A stretch of DNA of 32,662 nt. Origin: Hypsibius dujardini (lineage: Eukaryota; Tardigrada; Eutardigrada; Parachela; Hypsibiidae). Position 1 is the stretch's first letter; each line of letters begins with the position of its first letter. Made by a program: the position numbers and the translations under genes. The DNA is taken from the NCBI GenBank assembly GCA_001579985.1, contig LRSR01008951.1, forward strand, positions 1-32,662, given 5' to 3'. Positions 21,060 through 32,092 of this stretch are shown piece after piece. Below the pieces are notes generated by a model, which saw nothing but the letters and a program-made list of their open reading frames with translations, made no database searches and was not told where the DNA came from.

Positions 21060-23185
21060 ATGACATGTCATTAACAGTACATCATTGAACCTGTAGCGAT
21101 GTCATTATGTCATTATGTCACTATGGTATATTGTATGCCACACTAGTACACCTTGTCTCCAATGCTCGTGTCATTAAGTCATTATGTCACTACGGAATGA
21201 TACGTGCTAGCATGACATACCACATCTACACGCTCTAACCTCTTCGTCATATGTCAGTATGTCATTTTGGTATGTTGTGCTAATATTAACTAGTTTCAAT
21301 ATGCTTATTTTTCTTCGCAAATGTTCTTCTTGTCATTCTCCGTTCTTTTGCTTTGCCGTTGGACAATGGAATATGGAAAGTGAAAAGTAGAAAGTGGAAT
21401 ATGAAAAGTGGAATGTGGAAACTGCAATGCACTAGGCAATGACGGTCAGTTCGCAAGTTGACAGTCTGTTCAAAATATGATTTTTGTCAAAATATAATTC
21501 GAAATATTCAGTCTGTTCAAAATATAATTTTTGGTAATTAGGGTAAACGCTTAGTTTTGAAATTTAATCGTTAATTTGAAATCTTAGAAATATCCCCAAA
21601 AGTTGATGGTCTGATTTGTCGGCTGGCCGGCGGTTAAGATTAGACGGTAGTATATGGGATGGTAATTCCGGGAGGTCGACAGCAAGCTTTGGTGACTATC
21701 ATTTCAGAAGGTGATCAAGCTAGCCGAAGGTCATTCAAGCTTACAAGTCAGATGGACGCCCGTTCTTCGAACCTTAAACTTTCCGCCCAGACCCTCATGG
21801 CAGATAATCCACCTAACGTCCGAGCAAGCCATCCATTCTCTTGCCTGATCTTCATTCTTCTGCATAACACGTCTACCTTCTGGTCTCGTAACTTAATTTC
21901 TGGGCAGACCATGAACTAAAAAAAATAGATTGGACAGCATTCCGACTGACCGTCCAAATTTTTTTCCAATCCTCCACCGCCCGTCTAGACCTGTCTTCCA
22001 CTGGCCGGAATGACTGAAAATGTTTATCGAAATATCTTCAGTCAAGTCAACCTCCTTGATTAGTTGTCCCTATCGTATTTTTCGGTGTATGCTACAATTA
22101 AAAAATAATGTGAAATAAATCTTAAAGCCTAAAAATAAACGGATCGAAATGCATACTGCCGCGGGCTCACTTTTATTTTTATTTATTTTTAGATTTTTCA
22201 GGTTTTCCGCTTTCTGTTTTTTGTTTTCGATCTTCTGCTTTCCATCTTCCACTTTCCACGTTTTAGTTTTTCATCTTCCGGTCTACGTGTGAAAACCGGT
22301 AGAAAGGTTTGAATTACCCGTTTCACTTTGTCTAGCCTTGCCTTCCGTCTGATTGTAACACTCCTGCAGTAGAACGTTAAACTTGAGGAGCAAATAGAAA
22401 AACTCTTACAGAGGACGGACGGCCAGGCGAATGATTGGAACGACAGAAGAACGGGCGGACGAGCGGCTGGATGGCCAAACGAAGGAACTGGCGGGCGAAC
22501 AGACGACCAGGCGAAGGACGAGTGGACGGACGAACGAACGTACGGAAGACTATTCCAAACGACAAAAGAAGTGGCGGGCGGATGGGCTAACGAGGGGACG
22601 CACAGACGAACAACGATATCCCTGTAAGTTATCCTTTTTTTCGCCCATAAGTGCTATGATATTACTATTGAAACAGAAATCGACCTTCGGATAGATGCCG
22701 TCGACTTTTCAGAATGATTACACGTTTTATTTTTAGCACTCGTCAAACAAATGAGGGTTTCGGAAGATCTGTCTCGAAAACCCCGTTTTTGAGAAACGTC
22801 TTCGAAAAAATGTGTTCCTAAAAAAGCAGTTACATATGTCTAATTTTCGGATTGCATACTATCATCCTAGTCCTCTACCAGATCTGCACGTTTCTGCGTG
22901 TATTGGATTTCGTTCGGATGAAGCATTCTCCGGATAAACCATACACCTCCATTACAAATTGGACACCTTCCAGAGAAACGTCCACCTTCTGTCCACAGTC
23001 CATCAACCTCTCGAGCGAAGCGTCATCTCGCGAGTCACTCTGACAGTTCATGAATCTTCCGGAGATTCAATGAGACAATGAGACTATGACACGAGCATCT
23101 GAAAGGGATGCTAGGCTAGCATACATAATGTCATTACGTCATTGTGTCATTATAATGACTTCATGACATAATGACACGTGAATCT
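21060..23185. repeat. Foldback-like region with inverted TCATTATGTCA-rich arms
   Basis: The left arm (about 21060-21265) repeats tgtcattatgtcattatgtc and includes gctcgtgtcat and gctagcat. The right arm (about 23075-23185) contains the same motifs in the opposite order and strand (atgacacgagc, gctagcatac, atgacataatgaca). Inside are a purine minisatellite (about 21361-21422, ggaaagtg units) and its pyrimidine counterpart (about 22195-22275, tttccacttt), plus a gacgaacg-type minisatellite (about 22425-22610). The nested symmetry suggests a decayed foldback element about 2.1 kb long. I see no transposase. Confidence 0.45.
22425..22610 (+). repeat. Degenerate GGACGAACG-type minisatellite
   Basis: Purine-rich tandem variants such as gaacgggcggacgagcgg, gaaggacgagtggacgga and cgaacgaacg. 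Open frames on both strands here are products of the repeat, not genes. Confidence 0.6.
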
Positions 23186-23221
23186 TGAGACTAAAAAAGA
23201 TTTTGCTGCAAAACTTCTCAC

Positions 23222-23454
23222 TAGTTCAACATTGACCTGGGCCATCCTTTCCTTAAAAAAAGTGGACTAACGAAGACTAGATCAACAATAAAACTGTACG
23301 GTGAGATGGTAATGATCTCGATATGTCGAGCTGAAGCATTATAACTAAGAATAATCTCTAGCACAGTAATGCAAGTCACAATACAATGGAGCAGTTTGTC
23401 GGAGAACATGGCGGTTTTTATCCTCGTTTGAGATTGTCTTTGGTAATCAGTCAC
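23222..23454 (-). pseudogene. Orphan receptor exon 1 (signal peptide plus ANF-domain start), cut by a repeat
   Basis: On the minus strand a Met-initiated hydrophobic leader (MFSDKLLHCIVTCITVLEI) is followed by ARHIEIITISPYSF, nearly matching RHIEIITLMPYNF of the receptor at 4491-4818. After VDLV the similarity stops, where the DNA becomes a repeat (about 23222-23278) also found at 7638-7740. No later receptor exon follows on that side. This is most simply a displaced or truncated third paralogue. Confidence 0.55.
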
Positions 23455-24214
23455 GTAGAGATTATGTTTTTAAAAGCAATTGAATATATACGTTATGGAC
23501 AAGGAAAATAAAGTAAGAACTTCATATCAATCGACAGCGTGTCAATTATTTCTACGGAGAATAAAAGAAAATTAGTATGTTTCCATTTTTGCATCTTGTA
23601 AATTTTTGCGGCACTAAAATAGACGCAATTTGATTGGCGCGTCGTTTCAGACGTTAGAACTTTTTTTGTCTGCCTACCTTGAGACATTCAACCACAAATG
23701 CGTCTTATTTATTAATTAAAACGATAACATAACAAACATTAACTTTGAACATGTTCGAATAAAACTCCGGCAATCAGCCAGAAAATAATGTCGAAAACAG
23801 TTTCGCGGCATACTGCATTTCTTATGCACACAGCGCAATAGTGAAGATTGAAAATTACCAGCTAGACGCCGGAAACACGGCTAAAATGAACCGTTGAGCT
23901 CTACAGCATCCAGCCCCGACCTAGCTGATTGATTCCGTTTGCCTTTGTCTACTCCAAAATGTAACTGAAATAAAAACACTAGACTCTTTTTGTTTTGCAT
24001 AATAGCTGACCATGAAAACCAAACCCGCATATTTTGCGTTAGCTACTTGAATGCGGGATTTGTCCAACACAGTAAATGCAAAATTTCGAAGTTTCTCAAA
24101 GCAGGGCAAGGGCAGTAAGAACATCGACCAAAAAGAAGGAAATTGAAAAGACTAATGTTGCACAACATTATCTATAGTCGCTTTGGACCGCGCGCAGACT
24201 ACACGAAGGATTCG
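23455..24214. other. Spacer upstream of the small helical-protein gene
   Basis: AT-rich, with scattered short frames on the minus strand (23493-23687, 23921-24124) that have no recognisable content. No repeat shared with the rest of the window was noticed. Confidence 0.35.
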
Positions 24215-24640
24215 ATGAACACACAATTAAAGAGCGTGGTCCGGCAAATAGACCAAATACGGAGAAGTCGTTAATATTTGTAAGCAGATTTAGGGAGCTA
24301 AATCTTTCCCATTTTGTTTTATCTTGGAAAAGCAACAGAAGGAAACATGGCCAATGAATGACATGCGGCTAAGTTGATTTTATATTTGCTAGAGCTGTAC
24401 CACCAGCAAATCCAGCACCTGGACTCGGCCGTAGCCGCCGTCTTGCTAGCTGTGTCGAACAATGCTGACGTGAGGAACCCCGACAAGTGGTTGGGCGTCA
24501 TTATGCAGATAACCAAGGATATCTTGGATGATGCATCAATTAATCAAGCCCGGGCTAAAAAAAAAGTGGTGGGGAATCTTTTTCTTCCTTATTTGTTTCT
24601 GAAACTGAGGATGGGATTTCAATCCGAGACCCCAATGTAA
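24215..24640 (+). CDS. Putative small two-exon helical protein, 98 residues
   Basis: Exon 1, 24215-24266 (ATG, MNTQLKSVVRQIDQIRR), ends phase 1 at a weak donor (GTCGTT). Exon 2, 24393-24640, starts after tttgctag. The join gives a continuous amphipathic helix (RQIDQIRRKLYHQQIQHLD) followed by AVAAVLLAVSNNADVRNPDK, WLGVIMQITKDILDDAS and a basic stretch. Codon use reads as coding to about 24560; the C-terminal end (LFLPYLFLKLRMG) may be intronic read-through rather than protein. The frame is open upstream of the ATG (FGPRADYTKDS), so an earlier start is possible. I do not recognise the family. Confidence 0.45.
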
Positions 24641-24713
24641 AATCGTAATTTATGTATAGCCATTTGTAATAGACCCACTCCGATAGGGAGGGAAAATTTC
24701 CGTTCTTGCTCAA

Positions 24714-25068
24714 GTGAAGCTGTGTCTTCTTTGCTAGTCCAAACTAAATAAACCACTTCGTAAACAGATGCATATAATTAGCGAGAGGATAACTGAGAAA
24801 AGGAACCCCTTTGTTGCTTTTCTCGCTTATCTTCAAAACCAGGGAGATTAGCGAGCTTTTAATACCTATATTATACAAGTACAACCGTCTAAACGGACCG
24901 AACAACACATCTGAGATATTTTATGTTGAGCCATTTTCAAAATAGGTATGCGCTATCAGAATTGGGCTGGTCTGTTGTTGGGAAAGTAATTTGACCACAG
25001 CCCTACATCCGCCATCTGTTGCACAGCCATGGATCGGTTAAAACGGTTTGGATGGGAGATAATCACGG
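24714..25068 (+). repeat. Dispersed repeat B, copy 2
   Basis: Colinear with 11729-12171 (see shared blocks there), about 355 bases. It is followed directly by repeat C at 25075-25160, upstream of the CUB protease gene. Confidence 0.85.
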
Positions 25069-25074
25069 CGCGTT

Positions 25075-25160
25075 GTTAAAACGGCTGATAGCAATAAGCG
25101 ACGTTGTTGTGCTTATCATAAAGCGTGCAGTCACACAAAACTTCATGCAGCACACAGACA
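25075..25160 (+). repeat. Dispersed repeat C, uninterrupted copy
   Basis: Contains aaaacggctgatagcaa, tatcataaagcgtgcag and acaaaacttcatgcagcaca. The same sequence occurs split at 15398-15441 and 16195-16275, with the 745-base element between the halves. Confidence 0.75.
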
Positions 25161-25226
25161 AGATGGAATTGATGTAAAAGTTGACGTATTACGTATTTGT
25201 TGTCGGAAATGGGATGTCACGTAAAG

Positions 25227-28200
25227 ATGCTGCACCTTTGTGTACTACTACTTACGATCTTGTCGGTTAACCCAGTTATAGGTAAGCCATTTTGTACCTC
25301 GCCTTTGAGGCTGTAGCTAAAGAACCCATGCCTCATTTTGCTCCATGGTTCTCGTGGGGTATTGTAGATGCTGTACCGTGCGTCCGTACCGTTGTTGTCG
25401 GTCCAAATGTTTCCAGCTTCGGTACGTCTGACGCGGATACCCCATACGAGGACTATACGGTAAATGACTCACCAGGGATCATTTGCCAGTGCCATTCTCA
25501 CATGTTGGCCAAACTTTTTTGTTGAGAACCTATTCCCCTAATATGATTTTTAAAAATATTGCTTGCCGGGAACAAGGCCTTGTTCAATTTGGAAAGTCCC
25601 TGGAATATTCCTGTCCAAGCATGCAATAAACACCAGTCTCTCAAATTCTTTTATTTCATATTTTATATGTCATATTTTGACAACCACGGATTTACACTCT
25701 TATTTGGAATTGATTTACATCAGCCTCAAAAATCGGAAATGAGGGAGCGGAGCTATGGGCACTAACAGAACCCAGACATTACAATTCATTACAAGCCGTA
25801 ACTCCTTCACCTCCTGTTCGAAAAACCTCTGGCTGATGTCGATCGATTTGCAAGTCAATTTTGAGTCAATTTAAACAATCGAGTCAATTAAAAATTTAGA
25901 AAATACATGTTTGTTGTTGCTATTGGCATCTTCCAGTGGATTGTTCAACTTCTTAATATTTTGGGATTTGAACAAGGTCTCGTCCTCGGTAATTAATATT
26001 TTCTAAAACCATGTTAGCGGAATAGGTTCTCAAGAATAAAGTTCAACCGCCATCTGAGACTGGCATTGGTAAAAGATCCCTTATCAGTTTCAGTTAGCCC
26101 TCTTATCTATAGTCGTTCCTTTGTTCGAGCTAACATTTTGCAGCGTTGTCGATGGAACATAACAGGCCCTCCCGGAACTCAACTTCACCTGGCCTTCGAC
26201 GGAGAATTCGATGTTGAAAAGACAAGACCCGGTGTTGGCTGGTGTGTACGAATTGGTTGTTTGTAATCTCTCTCAAATTCGGTCATTGGGGTGTGTACAT
26301 TGTTTTGCAGTCCCGAGGATGATGTCTCCATATTCGATCCGATTCGGCCAGGCATGTATAGGTTTAGGCTGGTAAACGCTGGCTGGGTACTTGGGACAGA
26401 AAATATTCTGGTCAAGCTGTACACGTTGCATTCATTTATATTGTTGACCGTTACGCTCCAACAAACTAAACTATTCAATTCAACTAAACTTGAATGTATG
26501 GGTAAAATATTCCCTTCACTGATATATGAGAGAATATTCCTATGGCACTTTGTGACTGGCCCTTCGTCGGGGCTATGCTCGCAAGTGGTCGGCTTTGGCT
26601 TCCAACAATTCCGGTTGATCAGACTAGTGAACATGTTTGTGCCAATCGGGAAGTGTTCCTGGAAGACAAAAAACAAACTCACGGTAAATGTGTATATATT
26701 TTTTCGAACCAGGAGTTGAAGCGAAGCTGCTAGCACAACGTTATCCATGCGACGCAAAAGTTTACATTCCTATCGCGGAGAAATATGGTATGACCCGAAG
26801 CCCAGGTTTGCATCGGAAAAACGAGCGTTGATGGTGTGCTAAACTAATCTACTGCAGGGCCATTTTGTGGGAATAAGGCGCCTTTCCCCTTCACCGCAAA
26901 ACTCAACACAGCGATTGTTGAGTTCTGCACCGATTACGGTGGCCTCGGCAAAGGATGGCGTATAAGTATGTTATTTGTACGACAGAATATTTTTATACCT
27001 CCTTACCGAGGCTCGTTTGGATTAACATTGGGTGGCAACCCAAGCAACTCCCCATGGGAGTACCGGTGGGGCTCTGGATCCCTGAAACTGCCGTTCAATC
27101 TAAAATGTTATTTTTGAAAAAAATTGTGTTTGGGATTAAAGTCGATAATAAAAACTGAACATAATAAAGTACAAACATAAAAACAAAATTTATGTACTGC
27201 CTCCATACCGCTACTGATGGATGTCACTTATTTCTGTCCTTACTTTTCTTTCACAGATATAACATCTACCCCCATCATGGAGATCCCACCGTGGCGAGAA
27301 CACGTGGTTACGCTGCGAGAATATTCCGATGTTGAACGCATCGAGAGTCCGAACTTTCCTAATACTTACTACGACTCTTATAACGCGATCTATCGGATCA
27401 GAAACTTGCGAAAGTAAATGACAGTTGTAATTAGATGATTTTATTAGCGAAGAGCCCAAATTAATTGGGGCTTCTTTATCATAGGGGATCTACCATGCAA
27501 CTTATTCCGATGGTATTCAACCTAGGTCCACGGTGTGACGATTCCTTGACCGTAACCGACGTGACAAACAACATCACCTTCCCGGTCTATTGCGGATTGA
27601 GCCCACCTATGGAACTTGAAATACCGTATGTACTCGCGCTATAAAAAAAATGTTGAAGGCCATTAGAGGATTTTATAAGGCTATGAAACAGCGGTCGTTA
27701 CATAGGTAGATTTGTAACAATTTGGCGAATAAGTGAATTTTTAAAGAGCAGATTCCAGTTAGTTTTTAACGACAGCAAGTGGGAGGCTAACTAGGCATTA
27801 TGATAGACTTCAAACTCAAGAGTTAACAATGATGGCTAGACAAATCATGAATGGCTAAATCATTTCATTTAAAAAAAAACCGAATATTTTCAGTTTTGGT
27901 GAAGGTGAACCGGACTGTTATCTACGATAATGGACATAAATAAAGTTTGTTTGCTTTGCTTGTTGGATGTATGCTTATTTATTGGCTACATGTAATTAGC
28001 ATAAGAGGCGACCGTTACGGCCTTTTAGGATAACCTTTTCTGATATATTTACAAAAAATGCAGAGAAAAATAACTGATTTATGAGACAAATAATTTCAGG
28101 GATACGGAGGAGGTTCTGGTGATGTTCAAAACGGATTTGTTTGACAACGCCGTCGGCTTCTCTATTGAAGCTTCTCTCGTGGCGTGTGCGAGGAGTGTGT

Positions 28201-31090
28201 TCGCATGTGACGACTTTGTGGGCTGCTATCAACCCTCTGAAGCTTGCGACGGAGTGGTCCATTGTGCTGATGGGTCCGACGAGAAGGCCGCTTACTGCGC
28301 ACCCGATTGCGGGGTGCCGCATTTTTCTCTTGCGAGGGATGCATTAATCCCTGGCAATAGTCGAATTATTGGCGGTAAGTTGGGCAAGTCTATAAAGAAA
28401 AGTAGAGCAAAGAATACATGTAAGAGAGTCAAGTCAAATGAATAACTTGAGAGGTATTTCAGATGCCGAATTCAAATTGACTCCACGTTAAGTTGTGTTA
28501 ATAGAATCAGATTTGCAATAATTTTAGAATTTATTTTCACCGTTGTTGTTCCAATAAAATTTTTTTGCAGAATTTTAAGTTTGGGAAACAACAGAAGAAT
28601 CTGGTTTCCCGGATTTTGACTCCCAAAACGTTGATTTCCTAAAAAAATTATTTGGTAATTTTTGACACAGTTCCTTTTAAAATTTTCTTTGAAATAGATT
28701 GGCATCGGCAAAATCATGATTTGGTATGAGGTGGCGGGATTATGGGTCATTTATGCAATGCACTCGTAATTTTCCTGCGAGTCCTAAGAATGACCGATAG
28801 CTTCGCCTCATAACATCCAAAAGAAATTTCACTAACGCTGATCAATTCCAAATTGAATTTTGACAGAGCTAGTGTCAAAAATTATCAAATGAAATCTTTT
28901 CTAAAAATCGACCTTCTTACAGTCAAAATTAGGGAAGCTGGAATCTTCCATTGTTTACCCAAATTTGAAATTCTGGCCAAAACATTCATTGGGACAACAA
29001 CAATGAAATAAATGTTGAACACCATTAAATTTCAAGTTTAATCAACTGGGATTCGGCATCTAAAATACTTGCCAAGTAAGTGTTGTATTTTAGGAAGCAT
29101 GGCTAACAGACATTCCCTTCCTGTACGTTGTACTGCACGCTATACTGTATAGCATGAGTACCCTTTGGATATCATGAAATAAATACCACATGTTTTTTTC
29201 GATGCACAAATGATCAGTGGCAAGCAGCTCTCCTTGACGGAGGACATCAGGTAAAATGGCAAAAAATTGCGGTGCATCGAAATTGTATTGTATCAAAATG
29301 TTTTCAGTGGTGCGGTGCGTCCATCCTGTCCGATCGGTACTAGTAACAGAAGAGGCTAACATGTACTTCGCCCTTTGCGAGTCGGGTGTCCATTTTTAAA
29401 TGTTGCACTTTCAGATGGCTTATGTCGGCAGCCCATTGCTTTGTCGAGTAAGAGCAGAACATGCCACACAGCATCTCAACAACCGTCTCTTTGCATATGT
29501 AGAATGGATAGAAAATACACCATTTTATGGACGAACAAAAAATAGACTTATTTATAAATATTTGAATAATATATATACACATATTTATATGATATACTTA
29601 TTTATGTTAAATATACGATATTTATTGTTTTCGAGAAAGAACCAGTTCCTGGAGTTTTAAACAAGTAAAGTCACAATAAATCTCACCGTAGATATATATG
29701 TATAAAGGTAGTTTCACATTGCAGCACTGAAGTCAGCTACGTTACAGCAAGGCTGGGCGGACATCTGTTAACACTATCCGACGAGGAAGACCGAGCGGTG
29801 ACATTGGGCCTTGAACGGATTATATGGTAGGGGCTAAGATAATATCATTTGAATTGGCCACCATGCAAAATGTAATGCAAAAAGATGCTTGACATTTTCG
29901 TAAAAAATAAAGAGTTATTTTATTTATTTATTTATAGTCATCCAGATTATCGGTCAGATGACAGTTTCGATTACGATTATTGCTTACTGAAGCTCAATGG
30001 ACAGATTCCGTTTCGCAAAAATATTGCTCCCATCTGTTTGCCGCGCCAAGGCAGCGACATTGAGCCTGGAACACGATGCCTCGCATCTGGTTAGCCAAGC
30101 GTCAACTCTTGAGCACAGGCTGTGTACCATATCCGCCTATTACTCACATTTGTGTACAGGTTGGGGACAGACTCTGCAGTCAAATCCTCTACCAAATCCA
30201 ACAGCCGTCCCTAAATTAGAGTCAAATCATCTTCGCCAGACGTACATCCCTGTAATCGATCGGAGTGTCTGCGAAATTTTAGACGTAAAGTAAGCACCGA
30301 TTTAAGTCTCGTTCCGCCGTGCAACTACGGATGGCAAACGTGTACTGAATATAAACTAAACAAATGATGAGGTACAACTTTTCGGCTTTTAACAATTGTG
30401 TTTTAGTTTTTTAGTTGCCTGGAAATGTTTATGATTGACTAGACTCACTCTAAAAGTTTTATTTACTATAAACGTGTGAGAGAAAAAGTAAAACAATTGG
30501 CTAACTAATCTTGGCTAACAGTTCTAGTAACTAAAATAAACTAAAACTAACACTTCATAATAATTCATTTTAAGTTGACTTAAAAGAATTGACTAGTTTA
30601 CTAATTTCAGATTTTGCCATACTTGTGTTTAAACTCGTACCCACGGTATCTTGTTTCGCATCTAAATAACTTATCAATTGATTACAGCATTACCGACCGA
30701 ATGATTTGCGCCGGTACAGTGTCCAGTGAGTTCAATCATCATTTGGAGCTGCTGAATGAGTCGTTTAGTGCTTGATCTGGAACGTTTAGGCTTAACCAAC
30801 AGTTGCCACGGCGATTCGGGTGGACCGCTTGCTTGTCAGATACCTGACGGGAGATGGTCGCTCGCCGGAAGCGTCAGTTTTGGCTTTCCTGGCTGCAATT
30901 CCCTCGGCACTCCTGCTGTACGTTGAAAATATACATTTTTATATGTCAATAAACGTTTTTCATTACTGTTTCATATGTACATTACCATTAATTCAGTCGG
31001 TAATCACATTTATTGTACATGCAGGCATACGCGCGAACAGGCTCGGTCACGGACTGGATTACAGACACGATTTTTAGTAATAAGTTTTAA
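25227..31090 (+). CDS. Secreted CUB-CUB-LDLa-trypsin serine protease, 20 exons, about 650 residues
   Basis: Exons: 25227-25281, 25368-25459, 26144-26241, 26311-26371, 26533-26683, 26713-26787, 26858-26965, 27257-27413, 27485-27625, 28100-28374, 29094-29122, 29218-29250, 29308-29336, 29415-29447, 29725-29826, 29938-30089, 30160-30289, 30688-30725, 30790-30917, 31025-31090. All GT/AG, all phases match, total 1953 bases. Order: signal peptide ([11 protein letters not shown]); CUB-like 1 ([18 protein letters not shown]); CUB-like 2 ([18 protein letters not shown]); a six-Cys LDLa module ending [13 protein letters not shown]; activation site SRIIGG; trypsin domain with His (SAAHC, 29434-29436), Asp (DYCLLKL, 29975-29977) and Ser (CHGDSGGP, 30816-30818). 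The architecture resembles matriptase-type or ovochymase-type proteases but has no membrane anchor. Position 189 (chymotrypsin numbering) is Asn, so trypsin or chymotrypsin specificity cannot be assumed. The fifth intron is 29 bases as drawn; acceptor 26733 would give 50 bases and seven fewer residues. Confidence 0.85.
27000..27115 (+). repeat. Dispersed repeat A, copy 3 (protease intron)
   Basis: Reads cgtttggattaacattgggt ... caacccaagcaactcccc ... ctgccgttcaatctaaaatg, matching the two copies near 823 and 1088. It lies in the intron 26966-27256 of the CUB protease gene. Confidence 0.65.
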
Positions 31091-32003
31091 GGTCTCTTCA
31101 CACACATCCCCACTAATGAGGCTGCCGTTCACTTGGCTATTTACGAAAATGAGGACGAAAATAAGATACCGTCATTAACGAATTTACTACCATACTGGTT
31201 TAAGTCGCCTCGTAATGTCCTAAAGACTGACCTTATCATGCGGATATTTCTAACATACAGCACATTTCTGCATGTCCATACAGTAAGAGCATTTGGGAAG
31301 CCATTTTAAAGCCAAATAAAAATCAGCTGATTGTTTACTGTGTGTGAATGCTAGGCCTACAAATCGGCTTCACTGGATGACTGCAACAACCATTGTGTAC
31401 ATGTGAAATCACAAACACCGAGCTGTCTCGACTTGGCTAGATAAAGCTTTTGTATGCAAGTATACTGGTAGATTCCCCGGTCTCTTTTGTGCTTACCTGT
31501 ATATTAAAAAAAACAATGGGCTCCTATAAATTTCAATTTTCATCTGATTAATGTGGAAGCGATTCTCTTGTGAGCATATTAATCTTAAAGGGAACGCGCA
31601 TTAGTTAAAACTTTAGACTCTGCGATGGCGCATAGTTCCGTCAGTACTATAATCTTGTCCCAGTACATTTCCATCATCCTTTCATTTCTCCAAGCATTTA
31701 GTTCACTGATGAAATCGGCCGGACTCAGAATACCTACCTCAAACGAGAGACAAACGAACATTTAGAATGACCAACAGGATCGCGAAAAAGTTCTTTGCAC
31801 CAAAGACGACCCTCCTACGGTATCGACTGTCCACTCCCGTTCAGCTGTTCTTTGCTAGATTGCAGGCAAACTGACGTCTGGTTTCGCTGACAATGACCGC
31901 AATAACAGCACTATTCGTGAACTTTTCAAGTGGGTGACTGGTCTTGCCCAAACCACTCGGTCAACCAGTACAGCCCAGCAATTTCCAGCAATATCAGACA
32001 AAG
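31091..32003. other. Intergenic region between protease and catalase-like genes
   Basis: Holds the protease 3' end and the upstream region of the catalase-like gene. No open frame or repeat of note. Confidence 0.4.
31315..31320 (+). promoter_or_regulatory. Poly(A) signal candidate of the protease gene
   Basis: AATAAA in gccaaataaaaatcag, 225 bases after the TAA at 31088-31090. It is the first clear match downstream. Confidence 0.4.
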
Positions 32004-32045
32004 CTATTTAAGTGACCAACTGTGATATATTCAACCATCATTCTC
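32004..32045 (+). promoter_or_regulatory. Core promoter candidate of the catalase-like gene
   Basis: A TATA-like ctatttaag (32004-32012) is followed about 25-30 bases later by a pyrimidine-rich initiator-like caaccatcattctc, leaving a 5'UTR of about 55 bases before ATG 32093. An alternative reading is an intron ending at tgaatattcag, just before 32072. Confidence 0.35.
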
Positions 32046-32092
32046 ACCTTTTTTTCCTCATTGAATATTCAGCTCCTGCAACAATCCGTACG

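Noticed and set aside
22377-22694. Arg/Thr-rich open frames on both strands
   Set aside because: They are translations of a degenerate minisatellite.
28141-28347. Extra open frames opposite or overlapping 28141-28347
   Set aside because: They overlap the LDLa exon of the protease in other frames.
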